A stretch of DNA of 64,000 bases, from positions 456,883,731 through 456,947,730 of the forward strand of contig CM062810.1 in NCBI GenBank assembly GCA_031772625.1, written 5' to 3'. The translations under genes were made by a program, and so were the position numbers. This document shows, piece after piece, positions 45,048-56,715 of the stretch; position 1 is the first letter of the stretch, and every line of letters begins with the position of its first letter. The notes under the pieces are model-generated. The model was not told where the DNA came from. It saw nothing but the letters and a program-made list of their open reading frames with translations, and made no database searches. Origin of the DNA: Pinus tabuliformis. Lineage: Eukaryota; Streptophyta; Pinopsida; Pinales; Pinaceae.

Positions 45048-46385
45048 CCATGAAGTATTTTAAGGCCCTTCTCTCCAACATGTCCAAGTCTTTAATTCCA
45101 CAGCATAGTCTTCTCTCCAGAGACCACTAGATTTTCTGCTCCACTTTCATGAACCACAGAACTGTTGCACCCATCAATAACAGTGCTACCTTGCAGCTTG
45201 TATAGAGTTCCAATCCAAACTCCCTACATCAATACCAGTGCTCCTCGAACCATTTTGTAGGTATCCTTCTCGAACACTATTTTTACACCTGCATCATCCA
45301 ACTTGCTTGCGGAAATTAGATTTCTAGCCAATGTAGGAATATGCAGAACACTTGGAAGTGTTCTAACCCTTCCACCTTGCAACTTCAACTTTACTTTTCC
45401 ACAACCAATGATTCTAGCCTTCCTATCATCCCCCAGAAGATATCACGATCGTCATATTTATCATACTCGCAGAACCACTCTCTATGGTGAGTGAAGTGAA
45501 AGGATGCAGCTGAGTCAATCAACCATGCCTCATGATCTACATGTGTACTTGAAGAAGCCAAGTACATATCCCCACCTTCATCTGAGGTGGTTTTCACCTC
45601 TGTAGAAGGAGCATCATCAGATCCCTTTCCTTTATCAGGAGCTTTAGATTTACAATCCATTTTGTCGTTCCCTTTTTGTCTACATTTCCAGCACACCAGC
45701 TTTACATGTTTTCTTGGAGATTTAGATCTCCCTCTAGATTTAGATCTCCCACTTGATGACTTATTTTTATTTCTGTTCTAGGATCGTCCTTGTATAGAAA
45801 AGGAATCACCATTATGTCTCTCCATATTTTTCCATCTCATCTCCTCCGTCAGCAAGGATGAGACTATTTCATCAAACTACAAGGCAGTTGTATTGCTACC
45901 TATTGCAATAACGAGACTATCCCACGAGTCTGGTAGAGAACATAACAAATTGATGCAATTATCTTCCTCTGAAATTTTAATATCAACAGATAATAACTGA
46001 CTTACCATAGTATTAAATGCGTTCATATGCTCTGTCACCGAGTCTCCATCTTTCATCCTCAGGTTATACAACTTTTTCCCCAAGAACAACTTATTCACCA
46101 GAGACCTAGATTGGTACAAAGTCCCTAACTTGTCCCACAAATCCTTCACCGTAGCTTCCCATGATACATTCAACAATACTGAATCTGAGACACACAATCG
46201 TATTGTGCTCTTTGCCTTTCGATCGAACTTCTTCCATTCTTCATCGGACACTCCCGTTGGTTTAGTATCCGGATCTACCGTATCCACTAATCTTTATCCA
46301 CCAACAAATCCTCCATCTTGAGATTCCACAACTCAAAACTCTCACCATTAAATTTCTCGATCTCTATCTTTCCATTGCTTGCCAT
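45048..46385 (-). pseudogene. Gag, protease and integrase start of element F
   Basis: ATG at 46385 (MASNGKIEIEKFNG), Gag in 46287-45877 (LWDKLGTLYQSRSLVNKLFL, VTEHMNAFNTMVSQLL) and knuckle CWKCRQKGNDKMDC at 45696 (His replaced by Asn). The protease WLIDSAASFHFTHHREW has DSA instead of DSG and is inactive. The pre-integrase start is cut at 45048 by element G. Several stops and shifts. Confidence 0.85.
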
Positions 46386-46491
46386 CTTCTTTCACTACTA
46401 GAATCGATCCCGCAGATTTCCTATGAACACAGTCTACCAGAGGCCTGAGCGAAACCCCTCAGTAATAAAGGTGTCCCCTTGAAGCCAAAAC

Positions 46492-46504
46492 AACTCTAAT
46501 ACCA
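46492..46504 (-). promoter_or_regulatory. Primer binding site of element F
   Basis: Minus strand TGGTATTAGAGTT, one C-to-T change from the initiator-Met match in element E. Confidence 0.75.
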
Positions 46505-46506
46505 AA

Positions 46507-46979
46507 TTTAGGTTTTAACCCTGTACAGAAATTACCTATATACGAATTCTAAGACACAGAAAATAAATAATGCGAGAGCATAACACATAAAGAACATATA
46601 CACAGAGATTTTCCCCTGGATCCCAAAACCAGGACTACTAGCTTGATTTTTCATCATGTTCCTTTCAATGTTACAATACATATTTATACATGCTGAAGCA
46701 TCCAATACCATGGAATGAAAACCATCGTGTCCAAAACCATGTGCGAAAAACATGCACAAAACCATAAGTAGGTCCGCCCAACCTAAAATAAGGTCCAAGA
46801 AACAAAATTTCCTGGGGTGATGCCCTGAAACCCATAGAGTGGGGTTACCTGCACCCCTCAAACCCCTTATGACCCCCTCGCTATGCAATCAGAACAACGA
46901 AGGGGTGGCTCCGCCCCCCTTCTAACCCCCCGGTTAACTACGTGGGCTAGTCGTGGAAAGAATATAACACAACCCAACA
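46507..46979 (-). repeat. 5' LTR of element F
   Basis: 473 bp, plus-strand start TTTAGG (from TGTAGG), end CAACA. It pairs with 23682-24161 through the shared shortened GC-rich block. Confidence 0.9.
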
Positions 46980-46984
46980 GTAGG
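46980..46984. repeat. Target-site duplication of element F, right copy
   Basis: GTAGG, identical to 23677-23681. Confidence 0.85.
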
Positions 46985-49150
46985 GCATCGAAAATGTCTT
47001 TTAGATTTCTAAAAGGATATCTATGATGGAGAGTCAAATTGATCAACCACTTCAGGTTGAAGGAGAAGAAAACAAACTGAATCAGTGTGCATCCCCTGAT
47101 TCTTCTTCTTCCTATTCTCAAGGACAACTAGGTCTCAGAGACAACTAGTCGAGGCCCTTGAGATGTTGGTATTCTCTTGTAAGCCTGAAGCGCCTCAAAA
47201 CCTTAAGTTAGTCATTCTATATCCATCATTGTTTTTAAAGATTGAATTCAATCATAAATTTGAGCTTCTGTTTCATGGGTTTGAGCATGAAATGCACTTG
47301 AATTTGTCTATTTTGCATTTCTTGAGTTCTAGACTAGATTTCATACAACTCGGTTGTGTTTCATGGGCATATTTTGGGGGACTTGAATGATATTTTCCGA
47401 GATGAAATACAATGTACCTCAGAAAATGATGTTTCCACAACCTAGATGAGAAAAATGGTGTTTCCTCAAGCTAGATTAGAAAAATTACATGTGGTCTAGA
47501 CCACTTGCGCTAGTGAATTGGCCCTTCAAGGGGATTGGAACCCTGATGATCAGCTCGGTAAGCCATTTCCCTCAACACTGAATCACAACTTTATTGGCTA
47601 GATTTGAGACTTTAATAGGTATAGGGAGTGACAATACTTACAACTATAATGTGTTTCCTTAAATTTTCCTATGTATTTCAGATTTGAGTATCACAAACCA
47701 ATTGATATGCAACCCAAGTGACCCTTGTTGGGGACATTATTCTAAATATATATGGCTCCAGTCACAATGGGGGACATTGATGATGAAACCCAGATTGACT
47801 TGCATACAATTTTTATGATGTTATGGGTAATCCTTCTGTATGCCATTACCCCTAGGCCATCTAATTTCTCTACCAATTGTGTGGTTTGGCCATTCTCCTG
47901 GTTATGAAACATTTGAGTTGTAGAACAATGTCAAAAAATTAAGATTAGAAGCCAAACCCTGTAGGGTTCCAAGTTATCCTAAATATATTGAATACTTAGA
48001 AAATACAGAATAGTACTAAAGCACTGCTTCAAAGTGTTATAGGGGTTGCATAACAACCTTAATCCATCAAGATATCGAGTAAACATCTCTCAATAATATA
48101 CAAACTTTTTATTGTACCTCCTTACTGCATGTCTCATAGAGTCTAATGATCTCTCTTTATATAGTAATTTTTCCAACATTTCCAATTTAGATCCTATTTT
48201 GGTTGACCAAATAATTGAATACATAATTGTATTAATGTGCCCTCATGTTGGCTTCGTTCTTAGATGTAAGGCATTATGTGTTTTTGTTGTTCTTTTCTAT
48301 TAGAAAATAGAGAGGTTCTAAAGAAATGTTCCACCAAGACTCCAAGATGGGGGGATGTGGGTGTGGGGAGACGCACATGTGGGGTGTGTGGGAGTACCCT
48401 CAAATTTTAGGGAAATTTAGGGGTGAAGGGGAGATGTCATGGTATATAATTATTTCTAACACACACAAACAATATTCAATAATGAAGCATAAATATATTG
48501 ATCCATACATAATTGAATTAAATAATGAAATACATTGATCCATATTCATCATTCATACTGGTACATACATCACTCATACTCATCATTCATCCATACACCA
48601 CAAGATTCAATAATGAAATACATTGATCCATATTCATCATTCATCATTCTATAATTTACATTGATTTAAAAATTATATTTATCATTCATCATTTTAGAAT
48701 GTAAATTGATTTAAAATTTAAATTCATCATTCATGAGTCTAGAATGTAATTAGTACTAAGAAAAATAAACTATAGTAGATACCAATTTTATTGGAACCAA
48801 ATCAATGATCACATCGGAAAGCCATAATCGGTTAGAATTGGACCAAAACCAGTTAACAAACTGGACCAAAAAACCAATCAACCAAAAACACCTAAAATAT
48901 TCAAAATTTAAAGAAAAACATATATATTCATGTGCATCCATATGAATCCAAACCATTTATACACAAAAAAACTAAAGTTCTCATTTATATAGCATGTAAG
49001 GATGCACATAACCAAAATAGCACTGAGTGCAATCCATCTCTGAACTGAAAATACATCAACAAACAAGCCCTAGATGGCCTCTAGCATCCAAAAGAAACAT
49101 ACCACAAAAAATACCTACATATCATCAAAATCATTACCTATATTGGGATA
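46985..49150. other. Unassigned sequence right of element F
   Basis: Short open frames only (for example 47163-47390, 75 codons, no family recognised). A G-rich patch lies at 48345-48440. A direct repeat is annotated separately at 48521-48644. Several frames here look accidental in AT-rich DNA. Confidence 0.5.
48521..48740. repeat. Direct and tandem repeats around CATTGATCCATATTCATC
   Basis: 36 identical bases at 48521-48556 and 48609-48644 (88 bases apart). Two diverged units of about 43 bp ending in CATCATTCAT follow up to 48740. Confidence 0.85.
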
Positions 49151-49809
49151 ATGATAGGTATTTGTTAAAGAAGTTTTTTGATGTGGTTCCCTTCTCTCAT
49201 GTAATGCACTTGGTTGCACAGGCTAGGGTTATGTATGCCATGGAGAATCCCAACTCATATTACCACAACAAGATTATGTGATTGGTTAATATGTTTGAGA
49301 TCTACAAGTCTGAAACCCACAACTTGCTATTGTCTGGGCTCTTCAAGCTTGGTATATGGTTTGAATAATGAGAGCCCTTTTTCTGAACAACATGGAACAG
49401 ATCAACCTGCTAGTCTCTATGCAACTTCAAAGAAGGTAGGGGAAGTGATTTCTCACACTTATAATCACATCTATGGGCTTTCCATCATAGGTCTCAGGTT
49501 CTTCATTGTTTCTAGACCTTGGGGAAGGCTTGATATAGCATACTTCTTTTTCAAAAAGGATATACTTCAAGGAAATACTATTGCAATATTCCAAGGTCCA
49601 AACCAAGTTGATGTGGCAAGGGACTTCACATAAATTGATGAAATTTTCAACGGTTGTGTTGGTGCTCTTAACACTATAGACAAGAGTACATGAAGTGGAG
49701 GAAAGAAGAAAGGCCCTTCCCAACTCAAGATTTACAACTTGGGGAACATGTCACCTATCTCGGTCCCAAATCTTGTGAGTATGATGGAGGAATTTCTGAA
49801 AGTGAATGA
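49151..49809 (+). pseudogene. UDP-glucuronate 4-epimerase pseudogene fragment
   Basis: Nucleotide-sugar epimerase of pectin precursor synthesis (UDP-glucuronate to UDP-galacturonate, Golgi). Covers roughly the middle to C-terminal part: FFDVVPFSHVMHLVAQARVMYAM, LVNMFEI, SSSLVYGLNNESPFSE, the catalytic Y-x3-K motif in ASLYATSKKVGE, YNHIYGLSIIGLRFF, PWGRLDIAYFFFKKDIL, IFQGPNQVDVARDFT and IYNLGNMSPISVPNLV. The N-terminal NAD-binding part is absent. Lesions: TGA 49279-49281, a frameshift at about 49320-49335, TAA 49631-49633, TGA 49691-49693. Plant genes of this family usually lack introns, so retrocopy and DNA duplication cannot be told apart. It is the only recognisable host-gene copy in the window. 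Confidence 0.85.
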
Positions 49810-50608
49810 TTTGCACTCATATATATTGTTTCTCCCTAGTCTTAGTTCACAAGAGAAGGTGATGTAATGGCTCTTTGACATGTATAAAAATCCCTTGGCA
49901 TCACACAAACCTCAATTCTACACCATCGAAGAAGCACCATGGATGCCTTTTGTCAATATGCATTTTTCATTCTTGTCTTGGGGTCTTGATCATATGTTCT
50001 TTCTTAAGGCCATCATATGCATATTAGATTTTGAAAAAATACGTCAAGGCAGTTTTTCTCACATCATCAAATATCATTACATTTCTGGACAACCAAATGC
50101 CCAATGCACAATTAATTGTAATGCTTCATTTCAAAATCCTGTTATCTTCCCACTATGTCTTTAGGGCTCCCTAGGAGTTTTTATCCCATTGACCAACCCT
50201 TCCAGTTAAATTTTTAGCTGTTTCTCACACCTATAATTTGAAACAACATCCCACTAGCATATGGTAAATGGATTCTGAAGCACACCTTCACATGGGACAC
50301 ATACTTGGGCCCTCAAAGGATCACTTAAACATGGCATCCTATGTTGGAACTTTTTTGTTCAAAGCCATTCACAAGAAGAGCCTAAATGAGCATTGTTTTC
50401 AGTGGGGCTTTCTTTCACTATAGCTTGATACACCACCATTTTTACATCTTGGATTTGACCATCAATGAACATTTCACCATATCATGGTGTTGCAGTGTAA
50501 AAGCACCTAGTAGGGTTTTTTGACCAGACCAAAATATCTTCTACATCCTTGAGATGAATAAAGTTGGAGGCCAACCCATGGATGTATGCTTCCCATTTCC
50601 TGCCAAGG
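49810..50608. other. Unassigned sequence between epimerase pseudogene and element I
   Basis: One open frame on the plus strand (49880-50164, 94 codons, MYKNPLASHKPQFYTIEEAP) matches nothing I recognise. The rest has no coding signal. Confidence 0.5.
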
Positions 50609-50613
50609 GCCCC
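50609..50613. repeat. Target-site duplication of element I, left copy
   Basis: GCCCC, identical to 56592-56596. Confidence 0.85.
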
Positions 50614-51612
50614 TGTAGAAATTCTCAATGTAAATCAACAAATTATGCATTATACTAAAGCAAAATACAAGATCTACTTCTACAACAAACTTGCGGAAGC
50701 TTAATTGATTATGAGCAAGATCAAATAGAACACATATAACTGAGAATCAGAAAGCAATCACACATGAACATAGAAGAATACTATGGGGAAAGCCTCAGCT
50801 AAAAACTGTGATCTCTGTAATATCATACAAGTGGAAATATGTCCGGGTTACACAAATCTTTAGCTCACAAGCTATCCATCTCTTAGTACAATCGAACAAT
50901 GCAGCTCATAGACTGAATAGACACAACATATGCCTTCCCTCAGCCCTCCAAGCCTCCTATTTCCTTGCGCATTTTCTCTTGGGGTTCAATGCTGCCACCT
51001 GTGTGAATTGGCCTCATCACACACTCATCAAACTCAAAAGTAACTGCACAATCCTCAAGGAATGAATTCCTTCTGCATGCAAGAGATATCCTCAATGGAA
51101 TATTCCTGCAACTGATAATACATTGTCCCATCACTTGATCTCAACTGTGTCTCTAATTGAAGTAACATGCATGAGTTATTTATGAGAGAATATTCAGTTA
51201 TCTGAAGTGCAGCAGTTACATGCATGCATGCATTAACTAACTGAACTCACAATCAGTTCCACAAACTATTGGAACTAATCTAACTGGACTTAACTCAGAT
51301 AACTGAGCTAACTAATTACAACTCAAATTACAACTCATCATGATCTCCTTAATCAAGGGATAACTTCCTCAATCAATGGAGAAACTATTGCATGTATTCA
51401 CATAGACTTCATGTTTGATTTCCTACAACTAATTAACTCAAGATGAATTAATTAATTATTTTACAAATAGCTGCTAAGATCACATTCAAATTTTTAATTC
51501 TCAATTTTAGTTAAGGTACTAACTAAAATTGGAATGTATCCTGGAATGCTATTTATAGTAGTGCTAATTTTAGCACTTCTACTTTTAGCTTTTCTTGTTG
51601 CTATTTTCAACA
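50614..51612 (-). repeat. 3' LTR of element I
   Basis: 999 bp, plus-strand start TGTAGAAATTCTC, end TTTTCAACA. Nearly collinear with 55606-56591. CATGCATGCATGCAT-like repeats at 51220-51235 and several ACTAACT/AACTGA repeats lie near 51230-51330. Confidence 0.9.
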
Positions 51613-52733
51613 CTCCCTCTCAACAAGAAAGGGATTATCAGTAACCCCAATCCTGTCTCTGTGGAACTTGAACTTGCATTTTGACAATGCCTTAGTCAAA
51701 ATATCTGTATCTTGTTCCTCGGTTGAAACATACATCAACAACATGATCCTCTTCACCACACAGTCTCGAAGATGATGGTACCGAATATCAATGTGCTTGG
51801 ACCTGTCATGAAAAATTGGATTCTCAGAGAGTTTGATACAACTCTGATTATCGCAGTAGATCACAGTTGGATCCATCCTCTGACCAAACAATCCCATTAG
51901 AATCTTCCGCATCCAAATGGCCTCACATATTACCTAACTGGAAGCCATTTATTCAGCCTCTACTGAGCTAAGTGAAACTGACCTTTATTTCCTGCTGTAC
52001 AAGGAAACTGCAGCTGAACCAAGGTTGAAGATTCCTTTAGAAGTGATCTTCCATTCTGATGGACTCCCTGCCAAATCTGCATCTGTGAAGCCCTGAAACT
52101 TCACTCCCTCTGTCCGTCTATACCACAATCCATACTGAGATGTGCCTTTGAGGTATCTTAGAACATGCTTTGCTGCCTTCCAAAACAACTTGGTAGGCTG
52201 AACCATAGCTTGACTCAGCTAGTTCATCGCAAATCATAAGTCTGGTTGTGTGTTCACTAGATACATCAGTGAACCCACAAGCTTCCGATAAACAATAGCA
52301 ACTACTACCTCACCTGAAGTAGCAACCTCCTTCCTCCAGTTACTAGCTAGAGGAGTCTGCATGGGCTTGCACTTCTCCATGTGGAACCACCTGAGTATCT
52401 CAATGGAATACTTTCCTTGAGACACAAAAACTTCCCCATCCTTCTGCCACACTTCCATGCCTAGAAAGTAGTGCATAAGACCCATGTCTTTAATCTTGAA
52501 CTCTCTTGCAAGGTCCTCCTTGCAAGACTTATCAGCTGATCATCACTTGTCAAAATCAGATCATCGAAAAAAAGAACAATGATCAATGGCTTACCTTTTA
52601 CCATGATGTGGCAAAGGTTCACATCTGCTTCACTCTTGGTGAAGCCCAACCCGGTGAAATAGATTTTGATCCTGGTGTACCAAGCATGAGGTGCTTGCTT
52701 CAACCCGTATAAAGCCCTCTTGAGTCGGCACAC
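51607..52733 (-). pseudogene. Copia RT C-terminus and RNase H (element I)
   Basis: 52733-52461 has LKRALYGLKQAPHAWYTRI and the catalytic VLFFDDLILTSDD (FFDD for the usual YVDD, both Asp kept). 52485-52234 has MGLMHYFLGMEVWQKDGEVFVSQ. 52206-51985 has KAAKHVLRYLKGTSQYGLWYR and DADLAGSPSEWKITSKG. 51912-51607 has the RNase H end: YCDNQSCIKLSENPIFHDRSKHI and TDILTKALSK. The reading runs to the first bases of the LTR. Frame changes lie at about 52470 and 52220. Confidence 0.88.
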
Positions 52734-52759
52734 ATGCGACTCACGATCGAAGGTCTCAA

Positions 52760-53150
52760 AACCTTCTAGCTGCTCAATTTACACCTCTTCCTCAATCTTC
52801 CCATTGAGGAACGTAGTCTTCACATCCATCTGATGGATCTTCCAACCCATCTAATCTGATAGTGCCAACATCGATCTGATAGATGAGTACCTTGCTATAG
52901 GAGCAAAAGTCTCATTGTAGTTGATCCCCTCGACTGGTGACAAAGCATGGGAAACGAACCTTGCCTTATGTTTCTCAAAACTGCCATTAGTTGCTTGCTT
53001 TACCTTGTAAAGCCATCTGGAACTCACCACTGACTTGTCCTGAGGTCTTGGGAAAACATCCCAAACAAAGTTCCAAACCAGGGTCATGTAACTAGTGTAC
53101 TGCTCAGGTGACCTCCTTTTTCTACACTGAGAAGATGGCTGTCCCACATT
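52760..53150 (-). pseudogene. Copia RT N-terminus (element I)
   Basis: 53147-52851 has VVSSRWLYKVKQATNGSFEKHKARFV and GINYNETFAPIARYSSIRSMLAL. The MDVKTTFLNGKIEEEV-type block follows at about 52850-52760 after a stop. Collinear with other copia RT starts. Confidence 0.8.
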
Positions 53151-54450
53151 CTCTCACGCATCCAACATCAACCTGTCAGCTTCCCTTCAGCATTTTCGCC
53201 CATCTCTGGAAGACTCAGCATGAGTGGATGTCTCCACTCTCGGATCCTCTACATGCGGCTACTTCGCATTAATCTGAGGCTCCTCCTCCTTAGGAACTGA
53301 AAGTTCCTCCTCTGCATGCAACTTAAGCTCCCTCTCAAGTGATACTCGCATGTCTTTCTGCTCATTGAACTTTAGATCTCTGCATACCACTTTCCTATGA
53401 TTGGTAGGCAGGAACACCTGATAGTTGTGGGGTGTATCAGTGTACCCCACAAGTATCCCCAACTCAGCTATTAGATCTAGCTTCTTCCAGGCATATTTGG
53501 TCACATGGCAATAAAATGATGATCTAAATATCTTGGGGTGACTCGCATCTGGTCACTTCCTGGAAAAGGCCTCCATAGGTGTATTCATTCCCATTATATG
53601 GTGCAGGATTCTGTTATGCAAGTATACTGCATGCATCAGCCCACAAATGCAGTGGTAGGCTTTGGTCATGCAACATCTCTCGAGCTTCTCCCACAATTGA
53701 TCTGTTCTTCCTTTCGGCCACCCCATTTTGTTATGGGTTATGGGGTGCCGTCAAATACCGTTTAATTCCTTCTACAATGTAGAAGCCCTTAAACTATTGG
53801 GAGACATACTCTCCACCATTGTCGCTATGCAAGGACCTTATTTTCTTTCCATATTCTTTCTTTTCCAAGGCTTTAAACTCACAAAACCTCAAGAAGGTCT
53901 GATCCTTCTTTTGCATAAAGTAGATCCAATATCTACGAGAAAAATCATCAATAAAAATAACATAGTACCTTTGTTTAGCAGTGGAGGCTATAGAGAATGG
54001 TCCACAAATAACTGTGTGAACTCGCTCCAGGATTGATCCAGCTCTACTCTCTCAATCTTGAAAGGAAGATTTCGCATACTTACCCAAGGTACAACCTTTG
54101 CATGTATCTATCTACTCCACTTTTCCCTTGCGAAGTCTGGTAGAAATTTGTTGCATGATCGTCGAGGCTCCATGGTGCAAGTGGCCCAATCTTCTATGCC
54201 ATAGCTTGCTAACATCTTAGATCTACACCAACTCAGCTTTGGAACTCAATGCAACACAATCATCTACCTCCAGCTTTTAGAGATTCTTTACTTGAATCCC
54301 AATCCTCTTGGTCTGTCCAGTGCCGATATGCCTCAGGAATACCTTTCCTTTGCTAAAGACTACATCATAGCCTTTATCTTCTAGCATAGAAATGGACAAA
54401 AGATTCTTCTTTAGACCCGGTAAATACTTTACATTAGTCAGGGTGAGAGG
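53151..54450 (-). pseudogene. Copia integrase (element I)
   Basis: The C-terminal domain is clear in 53504-53259 (LDLIAELGILVGYTDTPHNYQVF, VVCRDLKFNE) with an acidic, Lys-rich tail. Upstream the minus strand shows fragments of the core with many stops (53700-54050: NGVAERKNRSIVEK-like block with the catalytic Glu, IDDFSR-type strand at about 53950) and the HHCC region near 54170-54200 (HRRLGHLHHGA). No continuous frame remains. Confidence 0.7.
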
Positions 54451-54459
54451 AGCTCCATG

Positions 54460-54860
54460 CTACCTTTGAAACACAACCGTAAATTCACTTGAAACAATGT
54501 ACTTTCCATCATCGCCCATCTCGATCCGCATCTTGAGATCCTTCTCCTTCAAGGTACTAAAAAGATTCTTGTCGCTGGTCATGTGGAATGAAGCTCCACT
54601 ATCTAGGTACCAAACACATCCCACCATGGATGAAACCATGCATGCGATGAGAGAGAAATCCAACTCAAACTGTGAGGCTAATTCCTCACCGTCTAATCCT
54701 TTGAGGATCCCTTCTTGGATTTCTTTTGTGGATAATTCGTAGCATAGTAGCCCACCTCATGACAATGAAAGCATCACACTTTTGATTTGTCAAACTTCTT
54801 CCCACCATGGGAAGAACTAGATTTTTAATGGGATGCATTCCCTTTCCATTTTCTCGCCTT
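54460..54860 (-). pseudogene. Copia protease and zinc-knuckle region (element I)
   Basis: WYLDSGASFHMTSDKNLFS carries the intact DSG active site, followed by KDLKMRIEMGDDGKYIV. Upstream near 54740-54860 the minus strand has a Cys/His-rich stretch (CFHCHEVGYYATN) that fits the Gag zinc knuckle, then Lys-rich sequence. Confidence 0.8.
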
Positions 54861-54899
54861 AATCACTAAGGCTAGATTTTCCTCATCATCTTGCTTTGA

Positions 54900-55490
54900 T
54901 TAAGATCCATCTCTGGTGCTTCTTCTTATCTCCTCCTGCATCAAATCCAACCAAAGTCGTTCCCAATATGGTATTTTATCTCTTCCATTTACCGAGTCTT
55001 GGTAGCTATGCCAGCTCTTAGGAAGACCAAGGAGAGCAAGACTCACCATGTCATCATTGGCTTTCATGATCCCTACACTTCCAAGCTCATCGCTACAGGT
55101 GGTGAGCTTGTTCATATATGTAGAGATTATGTCGCCCTTTTCACACTTGATTTTCTAAAGCTTGTCTTTTAGCGCCAGCTTCCTCTGATCACTGCTGTTT
55201 TGATATAAATTTTTCAATGTTTTCCACATTGAAAACGGTGTCTCCTTCCCATGGAGACTCGAGACTATGTGGTCTCAAACTCCCTCCAGAAGGATTCTCC
55301 TCGCTCTAGCCACACATTTCTTCCATTCCACCAATTCTGTAGCATTAGCCACTCCTAGCTTGGGGACTTCTTGATCAATGAAGTCCTTTAAACTATTGTC
55401 CTCTAATACTGCTTCCATTTGATCCTTCCAGGCTATATAATTCGAGCTGCCATCAAGGGCATACTGGAGTCTTAAACCGTTGAACACCAT
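54900..55490 (-). pseudogene. Copia gag (element I)
   Basis: ATG at 55490: VFNGLRLQYALDGSSNYIAWKDQMEAVLEDNSL, an N-terminal Gag domain with the typical N-Y-x-x-W motif. 55115-54900: MNKLTTCSDELGSVG and MVSLALLGLPKSWHSYQDSVNGR, the later Gag helices. A stop at 55275 and frame changes between the pieces. Confidence 0.82.
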
Positions 55491-55590
55491 TGGTGAAATT
55501 GAGATGTGATAAGAACTCGATTTCTATATTTAGGAACTTCAAACTTCGAACTTCTCCCTTCTTTGTATACTGTTCTTTGCTTTGATCACC

Positions 55591-55605
55591 TTTGCTCTGA
55601 TATCA
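55591..55605 (-). promoter_or_regulatory. Primer binding site of element I
   Basis: Minus strand TGATATCAGAGCAAA directly after the LTR. One change (G to A) from the initiator-Met match TGGTATCAGAGC. Confidence 0.75.
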
Positions 55606-56591
55606 TGTAGAAATTGTCACTGTAGATCAATAGATTATGCAATATGCTAAAGCAAAATACAAGATATACTTATACAAAAAACTTGTGGAAGCTTAATCGA
55701 TTATTAGCAAGATCAAATATATTACATATAACTAAGAATGAGAAAGCAATCACACATGAACATAGAAGAATACTCTGAGGAAAGCCTCATCTAAAAACCC
55801 TGATCTCTGTAATATCATACAAGTGGAAATATGTCCAGATTACACAAAGCTTTAGCGTACAAGCTATCCAACTCTTAGTACAATCGAACAATGCATCTCA
55901 CAGACTAAATAGACACAACATATGCCTTCCCTTAGCCCTCCAAGCCTCCTATTTCCTTGCACAGTTTCTCTTGGGGTCTAATGCTGCCACCTGTGTGAAT
56001 TGGCCTCATCACACACTCATCAAACTCAAAAGTAATTGCACAATCCTCAAGGACTGAATTCCTTCTGCATGCAAGAGATATCCTTAATGGAATATTCCTG
56101 CAATTGATAGTACATTGTCCATCACCTGATCTCAACTGGACTGACATTCATGAGTTATTTATGAGAGAATATTCAGTTATCTGAAGTGCAATAGTTATAT
56201 GCATACACACATTAACTAACTGAACTCACAATCAGTTCCACAAATTGTTGGAACTAATCTAACTGGACTTAACTTGGATAACTGAGCTAAATAATTACAA
56301 ATCAAAGTACAACTCATCCTGATCTCCTTAATCAAGGGATAACTTCCTCAGTCAATGGAGAAACTGTTGCATGTCTTCACATAGATTTCATGTTTGATTT
56401 CCTACAACTAATTAACTCAAGATGAATTAATTAATTATTTTACAAACAACTGCTAAGATCAAATTCGAATTTTTAATTCTCAATTTTAGTTCAGGGACTA
56501 ACTAAAATTGGAATGTATCCTGAAATGCTATTTATAGTAGGGCTAATTTTAACACTTCTATTTTTAGAATTTCTTGTTGCTATTTTCAATA
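55606..56591 (-). repeat. 5' LTR of element I
   Basis: 986 bp, plus-strand start TGTAGAAATTGTC, end TTTTCAATA (CA changed to TA). It lacks a dozen bases of the other copy near 56140. Confidence 0.9.
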
Positions 56592-56596
56592 GCCCC
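56592..56596. repeat. Target-site duplication of element I, right copy
   Basis: GCCCC, identical to 50609-50613. Confidence 0.85.
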
Positions 56597-56715
56597 CACT
56601 GTACTAGTGTCCATGATGGTGGGGACATTGGTATACTAATTTTCTGATAACCCTTCTAAAAAGCGTTAATTACTCCAAGTTCTCCTAGAGAAATCTTGGC
56701 CATAAGGTCCAAATT

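Larger units (their letters stand above)
23682..46979 (-). mobile_element. Element F: copia insertion holding elements C and G
   Basis: Outer minus-strand copia element of the E/G/H family. 3' LTR at 23682-24161, RNase H 24162-24540, element C, then RNase H/RT 39929-41174, then the opposite-strand copy G (41174-45047), then integrase start/protease/gag 45048-46385, primer site and 5' LTR 46507-46979. Flanked by GTAGG on both sides. The integrase middle and C-terminus of F (about 1 kb, equivalent to 13050-14110 of E) are missing and G stands in their place. Confidence 0.88.
50614..56591 (-). mobile_element. Element I: complete copia element of a second family
   Basis: 5978 bp, LTRs of 999 and 986 bp, GCCCC duplications. 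Minus-strand order is Gag (55490), protease (54663), integrase, RT, RNase H (51607). Its proteins and LTRs do not resemble those of E to H, so it is a separate copia lineage, not named here. Heavily broken. Confidence 0.9.
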
